Below, piece after piece: positions 33,513 through 42,601 of a DNA stretch of 64,000 bases (position 1 is the first letter of the stretch; every line of letters starts with the position of its first letter). Origin of the DNA: Edaphobacter modestus (GTDB lineage: Bacteria > Acidobacteriota > Terriglobia > Terriglobales > Acidobacteriaceae); the NCBI RefSeq assembly GCF_004217555.1, contig NZ_SHKW01000001.1, positions 558,001 through 622,000 on the forward strand, read 5' to 3'. The notes under the pieces are model-generated. The model was not told the origin of the DNA, searched no databases, and saw nothing but the letters and a program-made list of their open reading frames with translations. The translations under genes were made by a program, and so were the position numbers.

Positions 33513-36233
33513 ATGATGAGTACGCTTATGCCCAATTTCGCAGGTACATGGACCAGACGAAGAGTGATTCAGACGGCAGCGTCACTGACTATTGCCACGG
33601 GTTGTGAGGGAATTGTAAAAGCCGCTGCAGGTCCGGAGATATCTCTGGTGGTGGACCGGGCTGGCATCGTTGCAGATGCGCCTGAGGTGCTTTGGGCTGC
33701 GAAGGAACTGGAGGCGGCGCTTACCGGGCGTGGCGTGAATGTCCTTCGCTGCAATTCTTTGTCACAGGTCACTGCAGGGGGCGTGTGTATTTTCGTGGCC
33801 GATGCGTCGCAACCGGTTGTCAGTTCGATCTTCCGTAGCGCAGGACTCAAACTTGAAGATTCTCCGGAGGCGGTGGGTCTTGCGCGTGGGACTGTGGGCG
33901 GGAAGACTATTGTGGCCATCACCGGCAGCGACGCTCGCGGCATGATGTACTCCCTGCTGGAACTCACGGACCGTTCGGCTTTAGAGGCGGACCCGATCAC
34001 AGGTGTCAGAGATGGAAAGAGCGTAGTGGAGCGACCCGCGAATAGGGTTCGAAGCATGATGAGGCTGTTTACCAGCGATGTTGAAGACAAGCCATGGTAC
34101 AACGACCGCGAGATGTGGCCACAGTACTTAACGATGCTGGCCAAGCAAAGATTCAACCGCTTCAATCTTGCCTTCGGCATCGGCTACGACTTTATCCGGC
34201 AGGTGACGGACTCTTACCTGCTCTTCAGCTATCCATTTTTATTGAAGGTGCCGGGCTACGACGTGAAGGCGACGCCGCTGCCGGATAGTGAGCGGGATGC
34301 GAACCTGGTGATGCTGAAGTTCATTGCGAAAGAGACTGTTGCGCGGGGGATCGATTTCTTTGTAGGACTCTGGATGCACGGATATGAATGGATCGATAGT
34401 CCGCATGCGAACTATGTAATCGACGGTATTACGAAGGAGAATCACGGGCCGTACTGCCGCGATGCGGTACGCATGCTGCTACAAGAGATACCAGAGATCA
34501 GCGGCGTCACCTTTCGCATCCATGGAGAGAGCGGCGTGACGGAGGGCAGCTACGAGTTCTGGAGACAGGTCTTCGAGGGCGTGGCGACCTGCGGCCGCAC
34601 GGTCGTTATCGATATGCACACTAAAGGCATGGACGAGAAAACGGAGAAGCTTGCCCTTGCCACCGGCATGCCGGTCCAAATGTCTCCCAAGTATTGGGGA
34701 GAGCACATGGGCATGCCGTATCACCAGTCGGATATTCGTGTGATGGAGCAGCCGCGTCCAGGGGCGGAGAACAATACCGGCCTCATGAAGTTCAGCACTG
34801 GTACGCGGTCCTTCCTCCGCTACGGCTACGGCGACCTGTTGCGAGAGGACCGCAAGTGGAAGGTGGTGCACCGCATCTGGCCGGGATCGCAAAGGATCCT
34901 TATCTGGGGAGACCCGGTGTCGGCGGCGGCATACTCGCGGGCCTTTAGCTTCTGCGGAAGTGATGGTGTAGAAGTGATGGAGATGCTTTCATTCAAAGGG
35001 CGGCGGGGATCGGGGATCGCTGGTAACCGTACCGCATATGCGGACAGATCATTGGCTCCGCGGTGGGATTGGCAGAAGTACGCGTACACGACCCGGGTGT
35101 GGGGTCGCATGCTATACAACCCTGAAACGGAGCAGGAAGTTTTCTTGCGCGGTCTCCGGAAAGACTTCGGCCTGGCAGCGGAGGATGTGTATGCAGCGCT
35201 TTCACAGACGAGCCGCATTTTGCCGACTGTACTCACTGCCTATGCTCCCTCTGCCGGCAACAATACCTATTGGCCTGAGCTTTACACCAACGAGACGTAC
35301 GTTGACGCGGCTCATGTCGGCCCGTATGGCGACAGCCCGAAGCCTGTCCTCTTTCATACCGCCAGCACCTTCGATCCACCGATGTTTTCACGGATGTCGG
35401 AGCACGCGGACGAGCTGATGGGCGGAGAGAGGAGCGGAAGATATTCCCCGATCGAGGTGGCAGCGTGGCTTGAGGAGTATGCAGACGGAGCCTCGAAGGC
35501 GTGGGTGGCCGCGGAAACAAAGATCGTCAAGAAGCAGTGGCCGGAGTACCGGGGGATGGCTATCGATGTGGCAATACTCATTGACCTAGGTAGGTTTTAC
35601 GCCACACGCTTCCGGAGCGGCGTGCTGTTCGCCGTGTACGAAAGAACGAAAGATCGGCGTGCGCTCGAGCGGTCCATTGCTCTTTACAAGAGCTCTCGTG
35701 CAACGTGGGCCGGGCTGGCGGAGAGGGCAAGAGACGTTTACGTGGCAGATGTGACGGTGGGCGAACAGCCGTATCAGCGGGGGCATTGGCTCGATCGTCT
35801 TCCAGCGATGGACAAAGACATCACGTTAGTAGAGGGCATGCTAGCTGGAGCGCATACCGGCTCGGACACCAATGTTACAAATGCGATTGCGGCCGCATTG
35901 GGCAAGACGGCGCGTCGACCGTTGCGCGCACGTCATACTCCAGCTGCGGCCTTCCGGGCAGGTGCGCCACTGGCGATCTCGCTGACGGTGGAAGACGCGG
36001 GAGGTGTGACGCTGCACTACCGGCATGTCGACCAGGCCGAGCGCTACACCGTAGAGCCCATGACCCGCAGTGGCGGAAAGTTTCAGCTAGAAATCCCTGC
36101 GGCGTACACCGCTGCCGAATATCCGCTGCAATACTTCTTCACGGTCAAACATGGCGGCGGAGGAGTTGGTCTCTATCCAGGATTCGATGAGTCTCGCATG
36201 AGGCAGCCATATTTTGTCGTACGGCGTGGCTGA
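33513..36233 (+). CDS. Tat-exported putative glycosidase with alpha-glucuronidase-like N-terminal domain
   Basis: A 906-residue protein. A twin-arginine signal (TWTRRRVIQTAASLTIATG, residues 12-30) predicts export in folded form. Residues 40-170 resemble the GH67N/GH20b non-catalytic domain (AAKELEAALTGRGVNVL and SDARGMMYSLLELTDR). A TIM-barrel-like region follows: LAKQRFNRFNLAFGIGYDFI, GIDFFVGLWMHGYEWIDSPH and FRIHGESGVTEGSYEFW, whose acidic residues could be catalytic. The C-terminal 250 residues are helical, then an Ig-like tail. I cannot assign a GH family. The convergent GH54 gene suggests plant or fungal polysaccharide breakdown. Three Met codons compete as start; no strong ribosome site. 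Confidence 0.65.
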   Translation: MMSTLMPNFAGTWTRRRVIQTAASLTIATGCEGIVKAAAGPEISLVVDRAGIVADAPEVLWAAKELEAALTGRGVNVLRCNSLSQVTAGGVCIFVADASQPVVSSIFRSAGLKLEDSPEAVGLARGTVGGKTIVAITGSDARGMMYSLLELTDRSALEADPITGVRDGKSVVERPANRVRSMMRLFTSDVEDKPWYNDREMWPQYLTMLAKQRFNRFNLAFGIGYDFIRQVTDSYLLFSYPFLLKVPGYDVKATPLPDSERDANLVMLKFIAKETVARGIDFFVGLWMHGYEWIDSPHANYVIDGITKENHGPYCRDAVRMLLQEIPEISGVTFRIHGESGVTEGSYEFWRQVFEGVATCGRTVVIDMHTKGMDEKTEKLALATGMPVQMSPKYWGEHMGMPYHQSDIRVMEQPRPGAENNTGLMKFSTGTRSFLRYGYGDLLREDRKWKVVHRIWPGSQRILIWGDPVSAAAYSRAFSFCGSDGVEVMEMLSFKGRRGSGIAGNRTAYADRSLAPRWDWQKYAYTTRVWGRMLYNPETEQEVFLRGLRKDFGLAAEDVYAALSQTSRILPTVLTAYAPSAGNNTYWPELYTNETYVDAAHVGPYGDSPKPVLFHTASTFDPPMFSRMSEHADELMGGERSGRYSPIEVAAWLEEYADGASKAWVAAETKIVKKQWPEYRGMAIDVAILIDLGRFYATRFRSGVLFAVYERTKDRRALERSIALYKSSRATWAGLAERARDVYVADVTVGEQPYQRGHWLDRLPAMDKDITLVEGMLAGAHTGSDTNVTNAIAAALGKTARRPLRARHTPAAAFRAGAPLAISLTVEDAGGVTLHYRHVDQAERYTVEPMTRSGGKFQLEIPAAYTAAEYPLQYFFTVKHGGGGVGLYPGFDESRMRQPYFVVRRG

Positions 36234-36296
36234 GACAACCAAGTCCCTTCACGAATACTCGATGAGCGATAGCTTTTGATGTCAGTTGCCCAGGCA

Positions 36297-39200
36297 TCAC
36301 TGGGACCTTGCGTAGTACTGGTTAGGTGCGCCGGGGGTCGGATGCTTGCTGACGACCTGCGCTCCGCTGGCATGTGGCTGGGACAGCGCATGGGTGAGCG
36401 TAATGCCGCTGCCGGAGACCTGTGCGCCGGCAGCGTGAGCAAACTTGAGCGGTTCAGACACGGTGATGGAGGCGCCTCTCCGGTTGAAAGTCGTGGACGC
36501 GATCACGGCCGTCTCATGGTTCGCTTCGTTATCGACGGTGATGGTTTGGCCAGAGTGAAAGCCCACCGGACTGGCGATAGGGATAACGGTTGCGCCTGCT
36601 GCGGTCGCCATGCCGGCGGTGGTCGCGCCTCCTGTGCCAACCGATTGAATCACGGCGGTCTCGCTGCCTGCGCCGGTATCGGCGGTAATCGACTGGCCAG
36701 CGGCGAAGTCTGCCACGCTGGCAACCTTAATATTGATGGCGTTCGCAGAGGAGTCAGCCGAAAGGGTGGTGGCGGGCTGCAAGAGGAAGTCGGCACAGTT
36801 GCTGTCGGTATCAGCGCCTTCGGGGAAGCGGCCCGCGCTTCTGTTCGTCATGATGACGGCTGCGGCGGGACCGAAGCCGCCTGCAGGACCGGGCGAGGGC
36901 ACCTGGCAGCCCATCTCTCCGGCACCGGAGATGGCCTGGTAGCCCTCGGAAGCCCAGGGGTCGACGAGGCCACCGTAATTGAGACTGTCGACGACGAGAC
37001 CGGCAGCATCGCGCAGCACCATGTTTCCAGCATTGAGTACGGGTGGGCGATTGGTGAAGCTGCTGGCGCTGATGGAGAAAAGCGCGGGACCACCGAACCA
37101 CTGGTTGGGCGCGGGAGTTCCCTGATAGCCCGCGGTTGTGACAGTGGCGTCTCGTACGACCGTGTCGATTGCGTGATTTCTGGATAAGGGTTTATCGAGG
37201 GTGATACCGGTGCCAAGCGGCTGCACGGGCTCGTTGCTCGAATGGGGATGCGTTGTCGCCGGCAGGAAACTAATTCCAGTTCCTCGATTGCTGAAGGGAA
37301 GATTGGCGGCATGGCTGAAACGTAGCGGGGAGGCCATGTCCAGACCAGTGCCGGGAGCTACGACTAGCTCGGCGTTGACGTGCGACTGGTCGAGAGCCGG
37401 AGTGACGTCGATGCCGGTACCGTTCGGACCCGGGGAACCGACGGTGGTGATGGTCACGGTCTGATGTTTGGCGGGAGTGCCAACGGTGATCTTGTCGCCC
37501 GCAGAAAAACCGCTGACGCTGCGGACTTTGATATTGGTCGCGCCGAGATTCGCCGTTGCCGCGAGGTTTGTACGGTTGGCCGGCGTGCCAACCCGCGTGA
37601 CTTTGACGGTCTCGATACCATGGCCGACGCTGTCGATGTCCAGCCTGAAGCTGTCACCGACGGAGATGCCCGCGATGGATGTTACCTGGAGGCTGGTTGC
37701 GCCAGCAGGAGTGTCCACTGCGAGGAAGGCCTGGGTGCCAGGCTTTCCAACTGTAGTGACTGTGGCCACCTCGTACTGCTCAGTGGCTTTCGCCACGGTG
37801 GGGTAGGTAGCTCCGTATCCGAGGGCGATCTTTTCCCCGACCACAAAGCCGGAAGTGCTTGTCACAGGCACATTCGTCGAATCCACCGGGACCGTGATGA
37901 CCGGACCGTCGGGGAGGGGCTGCCAGAGGGTTGTACCGGTGTTGGCTGCCGTCCCGACTCTGGTGATGTTGCGGGTCTCCATGCCGGAGCCGGTGCCGAT
38001 GGTGACTGCATCGCCAACCGACATGCCGGTGGTACTACGAACGTTGATGGTTGTATCTCCGGCGTGGGCGGGAACTGCCAGACCGGAGTTGGAGAGGCCG
38101 AGCAGATAAAAGCCGTGCGCCGCAAGCTTGGTGCCGGCGGGGACCTTCACCGAGGAGAAGACAGGCTGTTGGGTTGGATGGACGATCAGCGTCCAGTTGG
38201 AGATGTCGATGGCGCTGGAGCCGGGGTTATAGAGCTCGATGAAGGAATCAGTGGTATTGGCGGAACTGGAGCCGATGCGAAACTCGTTGATCTTAATCGG
38301 GCTGACATTGCGCACCTTCGCGGCCATTGTCTCGGAATGCGTGGTTGCGCTCTTCGAGTCGGTCCATGAGGCGTTGCCGACCAGGTCACCGTTGAACGCA
38401 GTCGGCCCCGAGGTGACCTTGAATGTGGCACTCACGCTCGCGCCTGGTGCGACCGGCTCGGGCAATGTCTTCGATGAATCGCGAGTCCCTGCAACAACGG
38501 ATGTCCACTTCTTATCGGGTAAGGCGATGCTCAACCGAACACCTGTGGCGGGCGCGTCCGTTGTATTGGTGAATGTGACGGTGGTGTCCTGCGAGGAGCC
38601 GGGAAAGAAGGTCTGGAGGCCCGGTGACGCGGAGGTTGCCGACGCAGGCGCAAGAGTAAGCCGCGGCAGGTCATAGTGTGCGGCGACCACGTTGGCCTGC
38701 ACCATCTGGTCGGTGGCGTCGCTCGGGAAGGTACCTGCGGCCGTCATTGCCCCTTCATAGAAAGTGCCCTGGGAACTGACGCTGTTATCGCCGCCGTTTC
38801 CCAGAAGGATGGCACCTTGTTTACGCATCGGATCGTAGGTGGCATCAACGCGCGGTCCATCGAACATCACCGACAAAGTGCCTCGCTTTGCGTCGCCACC
38901 CATGGAGGTCCAGTGATGCGGTTCGCCCTTGGCGATAGCGGTCACGAACCGCCATGTGACGGTCGGCAGCTTTGTGCAGGTTTTGGAGTCATCTGAGTTG
39001 ACGCAGCCTACGAGATTGTTCTCCTGGTCGGTCATGATCCACGGGCCTGGTGCGATTCCGTGAAACCAGCCGGTGGAATTGCCGTAATAGGTGGTCTCCA
39101 TGGTGCCATTGTCATCGTCGCGGCTGTCGATCTCAGCGTTGCCGTAGTCAAAGCAGCAGCCGCTGTTGAAGTGCAGCCCATTGATGACCCAGTATTGTCC

Positions 39201-39767
39201 TTCGGCCTGGTCGTCTACGGCGGTCCCCTTCACGTCGTTCTGACGGATGCCCATGCCCGGCATGATAAAGACGCCATAGACCTTGTGGCCCATGACTGTT
39301 ACCGGCGCCATGTCGGCGATAGGTAGATTGTTAAAGCCGCCCATAGCCGGACCGCTGAAGCCACCGCGGGGGGCTTGAACGAGATCGTTGTGCTTCGGCG
39401 ATTGATCGTAGATCGTCGTGATCCAGCAGTAGGTGTTGGCACAGAACGTATCTTGCGCGGCAGCGTCGGCGTATCCGCCCGCATCGGGTAAAGGAGACGC
39501 GACAGGCTGGACGACGCCGATGTTCAGCGTCTTACCGTCTGACTGGCGCAGGACCTGATAGACTGGGCCATTGTACGACGCATAAAGAGCGCGCGTAGTG
39601 CTGTGAGCTGCCACGCAAGGGTCCCCGGCAACAGCATAAATATCACACGGGCCCTGTGGTCTTGAAGGAGCAGCACCGGCGGCGGACTGCTGTGCCGCCA
39701 GAGATGTGCCGCCCATAGGCACTAGCGACAGCGCGAACATTGCTATAAAAAAATTTCTCATCTTCAT
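36297..39767 (-). CDS. Secreted GH54-type alpha-L-arabinofuranosidase with lamin-tail and beta-repeat regions
   Basis: A 1156-residue protein. The ATG at 39767 has AGGA five bases upstream and starts a signal peptide ending SLAAQQ. Residues 35-345 match the GH54 catalytic domain: CDIYAVAGDPCVAAHSTTRA, YCWITTIYDQSPKHNDLVQA, SGCCFDYGNAEIDSRDD (vicinal Cys pair and nucleophile Glu) and LLGNGGDNSVSSQGTFYEG (acid Asp). A NEW3-like Ig region and a lamin-tail domain (IKINEFRIGSSSANTTDSFI, ELYNPG) follow. Then come about 550 residues of beta-repeats with the recurring pattern (V/S)(G/A)DxVTIGTG.(M/S)E(T/N). Arabinose release from hemicellulose is the predicted role; the tail may bind surfaces or substrate. 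Confidence 0.85.
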   Translation of the reverse strand: MKMRNFFIAMFALSLVPMGGTSLAAQQSAAGAAPSRPQGPCDIYAVAGDPCVAAHSTTRALYASYNGPVYQVLRQSDGKTLNIGVVQPVASPLPDAGGYADAAAQDTFCANTYCWITTIYDQSPKHNDLVQAPRGGFSGPAMGGFNNLPIADMAPVTVMGHKVYGVFIMPGMGIRQNDVKGTAVDDQAEGQYWVINGLHFNSGCCFDYGNAEIDSRDDDNGTMETTYYGNSTGWFHGIAPGPWIMTDQENNLVGCVNSDDSKTCTKLPTVTWRFVTAIAKGEPHHWTSMGGDAKRGTLSVMFDGPRVDATYDPMRKQGAILLGNGGDNSVSSQGTFYEGAMTAAGTFPSDATDQMVQANVVAAHYDLPRLTLAPASATSASPGLQTFFPGSSQDTTVTFTNTTDAPATGVRLSIALPDKKWTSVVAGTRDSSKTLPEPVAPGASVSATFKVTSGPTAFNGDLVGNASWTDSKSATTHSETMAAKVRNVSPIKINEFRIGSSSANTTDSFIELYNPGSSAIDISNWTLIVHPTQQPVFSSVKVPAGTKLAAHGFYLLGLSNSGLAVPAHAGDTTINVRSTTGMSVGDAVTIGTGSGMETRNITRVGTAANTGTTLWQPLPDGPVITVPVDSTNVPVTSTSGFVVGEKIALGYGATYPTVAKATEQYEVATVTTVGKPGTQAFLAVDTPAGATSLQVTSIAGISVGDSFRLDIDSVGHGIETVKVTRVGTPANRTNLAATANLGATNIKVRSVSGFSAGDKITVGTPAKHQTVTITTVGSPGPNGTGIDVTPALDQSHVNAELVVAPGTGLDMASPLRFSHAANLPFSNRGTGISFLPATTHPHSSNEPVQPLGTGITLDKPLSRNHAIDTVVRDATVTTAGYQGTPAPNQWFGGPALFSISASSFTNRPPVLNAGNMVLRDAAGLVVDSLNYGGLVDPWASEGYQAISGAGEMGCQVPSPGPAGGFGPAAAVIMTNRSAGRFPEGADTDSNCADFLLQPATTLSADSSANAINIKVASVADFAAGQSITADTGAGSETAVIQSVGTGGATTAGMATAAGATVIPIASPVGFHSGQTITVDNEANHETAVIASTTFNRRGASITVSEPLKFAHAAGAQVSGSGITLTHALSQPHASGAQVVSKHPTPGAPNQYYARSQ

Positions 39768-40682
39768 GCAGTCCTGCCTATTGAACTGATTTGATCCAGC
39801 CTCGAAAGTGTAGTGGATTAAGGGGCGGTGAAGTGACCTCCTTTGGGCATATTTCCGAGCTTCCATGAAACTGCCAGAAATTGCGTGTCCACCGACGCTG
39901 CGTGCGCTGTAGATCATTCACTGTATCTGGCCCCTTCCGACATCGGGAAGGCAAGTCGTCAACGCATGGATGTAGTCATCACCCATAGGTAATCTCATTT
40001 TGCCCGGAGATTGATTTGTTGCATGGCGGTCTAGACTGCCATGCAACATAGATGGAGCTTCGCTTCGCGAATTCTGGATTGCTGTCTCCAAGAAAAGCAA
40101 CGGCACCGACCGCAGCTATGTCGAAGTCCCTACCAGAGCCGAGAACAAGCGGAGCTGCAGGACGGTTCGGGACCGGAACGATGACTTCGGCCATGTCTTT
40201 GTGGACCCGGGCATCGGCAGTTGGGAAAACGGTTTGGATTTCAAGCAGGCACCTCGCGGCGAGGGTCATGGTCTCTCCAGGGATTGGAATTGGCCGAGAG
40301 CCTCGGCCGGGGTGTTTATTACAAGTAAAAATTGAAGAGCGCGGCACCCGCCCGATCTCGCAAATCGTCAGTTGCTGAGAGGAGTTGATATGGAATGCCA
40401 TATGGTGGAAGGTCCCACCTTGCGCTCGGTTCCTGCATGCAGAGCTCACCAGAGCTTCTATGCTTGCAGCGTGTACGAAAGCGCCGATTCCCGCGTGGCC
40501 GACGGTCGGAAGGAGGGCAGGATTAGTAATAGAAAGTCGGCGTTTCTTGACCGAGTACGATGCGAACCGCAATCGGTCAAGAAATCCTTACTGGTTTCCT
40601 GAAGAACTAACAAAACCAACCAATGGGGTCATCAGGATGATCCACAACGAGCATGCGAAATGGATAGAGAGTCATCGAGAGC
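39768..40682. other. Long intergenic region between GH54 and rpsA
   Basis: About 915 bp without a recognised gene. One plus-strand frame is open for roughly 100 codons up to a TGA at 40333 (EFWIAVSKKSNGTDRSYVEV, then FGHVFVDPGIGSWENGLDF), and a 197-codon minus-strand frame overlaps it; neither has a ribosome site or a known motif. It may be a decayed gene. Confidence 0.35.
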
Positions 40683-40710
40683 GACGTACGTGCATCCGTG
40701 CACTTACGTC
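40683..40710 (-). terminator. Hairpin overlapping the rpsA stop codon
   Basis: GACGTACGTGCA (40683-40694) and TGCACTTACGTC (40699-40710) pair with one mismatch around a 4-nt loop. The TAA stop of rpsA lies inside the stem. There is no U-run, so it may stabilise the 3' end or terminate weakly. Confidence 0.4.
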
Positions 40711-42416
40711 GTCAATTCCAGGGCGATTTGTTTGGTGTCGCGATCGATCGTAACGATTTTGAAGTCTCGCATCTGACCGACGTGAAGTGGCTCAACCTGC
40801 GCGTTCGAAGCTTTCGTCTCACCCTTCCATCGAGCGTTCAGCATGGAGCTCAATGCTGAGAGATCGAGCTTCGCTTCGCTTTGACTCGATGCCGCCGATT
40901 CGGTCTTTACTTTTACCGCGCAGTGAGCGCGAATGCCTTCGCCGAGTTCCACGATAACGTTGTCCGCTGTCTGCTCGATCAGACGCCCCGATACGACGTC
41001 ACCGACGGAATGCTCCTCGAGATATTCATCCAGGTCGGTAGGAATCAACTGCTTCATGCTCAGCTTGATCTGGCGCTTTTCGATATCGATAGCGAGGACC
41101 TGGGCCTTGACGATCTGTCCTGTCTTCAGCACATCCTGCGGGTGATTGATGCGTTTTTCGGCGCTGATCTCGCTGATGTGGACCAGGCCCTCAATACCCT
41201 CCGCCAGTTGCACGAACGCGCCGAACTTTGTCAGTCGCGCGACCGGGCCCTCGATAACAGAACCTGCGGGAAACTTCTGTGGCACCACAGCCCATGGATC
41301 GCCAAGCGCCTGCTTGAGCCCCAGAGAGAGACGGCGCTCGGCCGGGTTGATCGAGAGGATGACGGCCTCAACGGTGTCTTCGAGCTTGAGGAGATCGCCG
41401 GGCTTTCGCACCTTGTTGACCCATGACATCTCGGAGACGTGAATCAGGCCCTCAATCCCCGGCTCGACTTCGATGAACGCGCCGAAGTCCGTAAGACGTT
41501 TTACAGTGCCGCTAACACGCTGACCCAACTGATATTTATCTGCAGCAGAGTCCCACGGCTCCGGTTGCAGCTGCTTGAGTCCAATCGAAATGCGCCTGTT
41601 GTCGGCATCTACCTTCAAAATCTTGACCTGTAGCTGCTGACCAACGGTGAGAACTTCCTCGGGATTATTGACGCGACTCCAGGCGATATCGCTGACATGC
41701 AGCAGGCCATCCACTCCGCCAAGATCGACAAAGGCGCCATAGCTGGTAAGGCTTCGGACCTGACCACTGACGATATCTCCCTCGCTCACCTCGGAATATC
41801 GCTTCTGCTCAAGCTGGCGGGTCTGTTCCTCGAGGATGACGCGGCGGTCGACGACGACGTCCTCGTCGGCGGCATCGAGTTTGACGATGCGGCAGGTGAT
41901 CTCCTGGCCAACCAGCTTCTCCAACTCAGCGGCATCGCGGGTTCCACTGCGAGATGCAGGCATAAAGGCACGGACGCCCAGGTCGACCGTGAGACCACCC
42001 TTGACGACGCCAGTCGCTGTTCCCACGACAGCGGTTTTTTGCGCAAAGGCCTCTTCGAGTGATGACCAGTCCGTCGGTTGTGCAATCTTCAGACGCGAGA
42101 GCGCATAGTAGCCCTCTTCGTTGCGTCCCTTTACCGAGACAGGAAATCTGTCTCCGATCGTGATCCCTTCGGCATTGTTCTCAAACGCCCCTCGAGAGAG
42201 AACACCCTCGACTTTGAAACCGATATCCAGGAACACTGAGTCTGACGAGATCGACACGACGATGCCTTCCTTCTGTGCGGCCTCTGTCTTCGATCGATCG
42301 GCATGAGTCTTTTCAAACTGTGAAAGGAGTGAGCCGAACGATTCTGTGGAATCATCGATGGCCTCGGGTGTATTGGGAGAGTCGGAAATGGTGTTTGGAG
42401 TGCCTTCGTTTGCCAT
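40704..42416 (-). CDS. rpsA: 30S ribosomal protein S1 (six S1 domains)
   Basis: A 570-residue protein with six S1 RNA-binding repeats. Diagnostic strings are FLDIGFKVEGVLSRGAF, GGLTVDLGVRAFMPASRSGT, VRSLTSYGAFVDLGGVDGLL, HVSDIAWSRVNNPEEVLTVG, FGAFIEVEPGIEGLIHVSEM, FGAFVQLAEGIEGLVHISEI and a more divergent sixth repeat. S1 tethers mRNA to the 30S subunit and starts translation of structured messages. The ATG at 42416 begins MANEGTPN; no Shine-Dalgarno is visible, as is common for rpsA, which is autoregulated. The long in-frame extension to 42620 is not supported. It is divergent from hrpB. Confidence 0.95.
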   Translation of the reverse strand: MANEGTPNTISDSPNTPEAIDDSTESFGSLLSQFEKTHADRSKTEAAQKEGIVVSISSDSVFLDIGFKVEGVLSRGAFENNAEGITIGDRFPVSVKGRNEEGYYALSRLKIAQPTDWSSLEEAFAQKTAVVGTATGVVKGGLTVDLGVRAFMPASRSGTRDAAELEKLVGQEITCRIVKLDAADEDVVVDRRVILEEQTRQLEQKRYSEVSEGDIVSGQVRSLTSYGAFVDLGGVDGLLHVSDIAWSRVNNPEEVLTVGQQLQVKILKVDADNRRISIGLKQLQPEPWDSAADKYQLGQRVSGTVKRLTDFGAFIEVEPGIEGLIHVSEMSWVNKVRKPGDLLKLEDTVEAVILSINPAERRLSLGLKQALGDPWAVVPQKFPAGSVIEGPVARLTKFGAFVQLAEGIEGLVHISEISAEKRINHPQDVLKTGQIVKAQVLAIDIEKRQIKLSMKQLIPTDLDEYLEEHSVGDVVSGRLIEQTADNVIVELGEGIRAHCAVKVKTESAASSQSEAKLDLSALSSMLNARWKGETKASNAQVEPLHVGQMRDFKIVTIDRDTKQIALELTT

Positions 42417-42601
42417 AACAGTATCTATATTGTAGTCACGACCGGATCTATGGCGATTTTTAGAGGGTAATGCAGCAAATATCGGATCAAGACATCTACT
42501 GGGCGCCTCTCTAGGAAAACTAACAAGCTTGCGCGGGTGCGACGATTTGGCCCCTGTAGCCGCATTGACGGCGCCAGAAGCGTTGTGTTCCGATCGACTC
42601 A

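Noticed and set aside
36276..38369. Plus-strand frames of 303 and 329 codons over the GH54 gene
   Set aside because: They are shadows of the Gly/Thr/Val-rich repeat tail on the minus strand.
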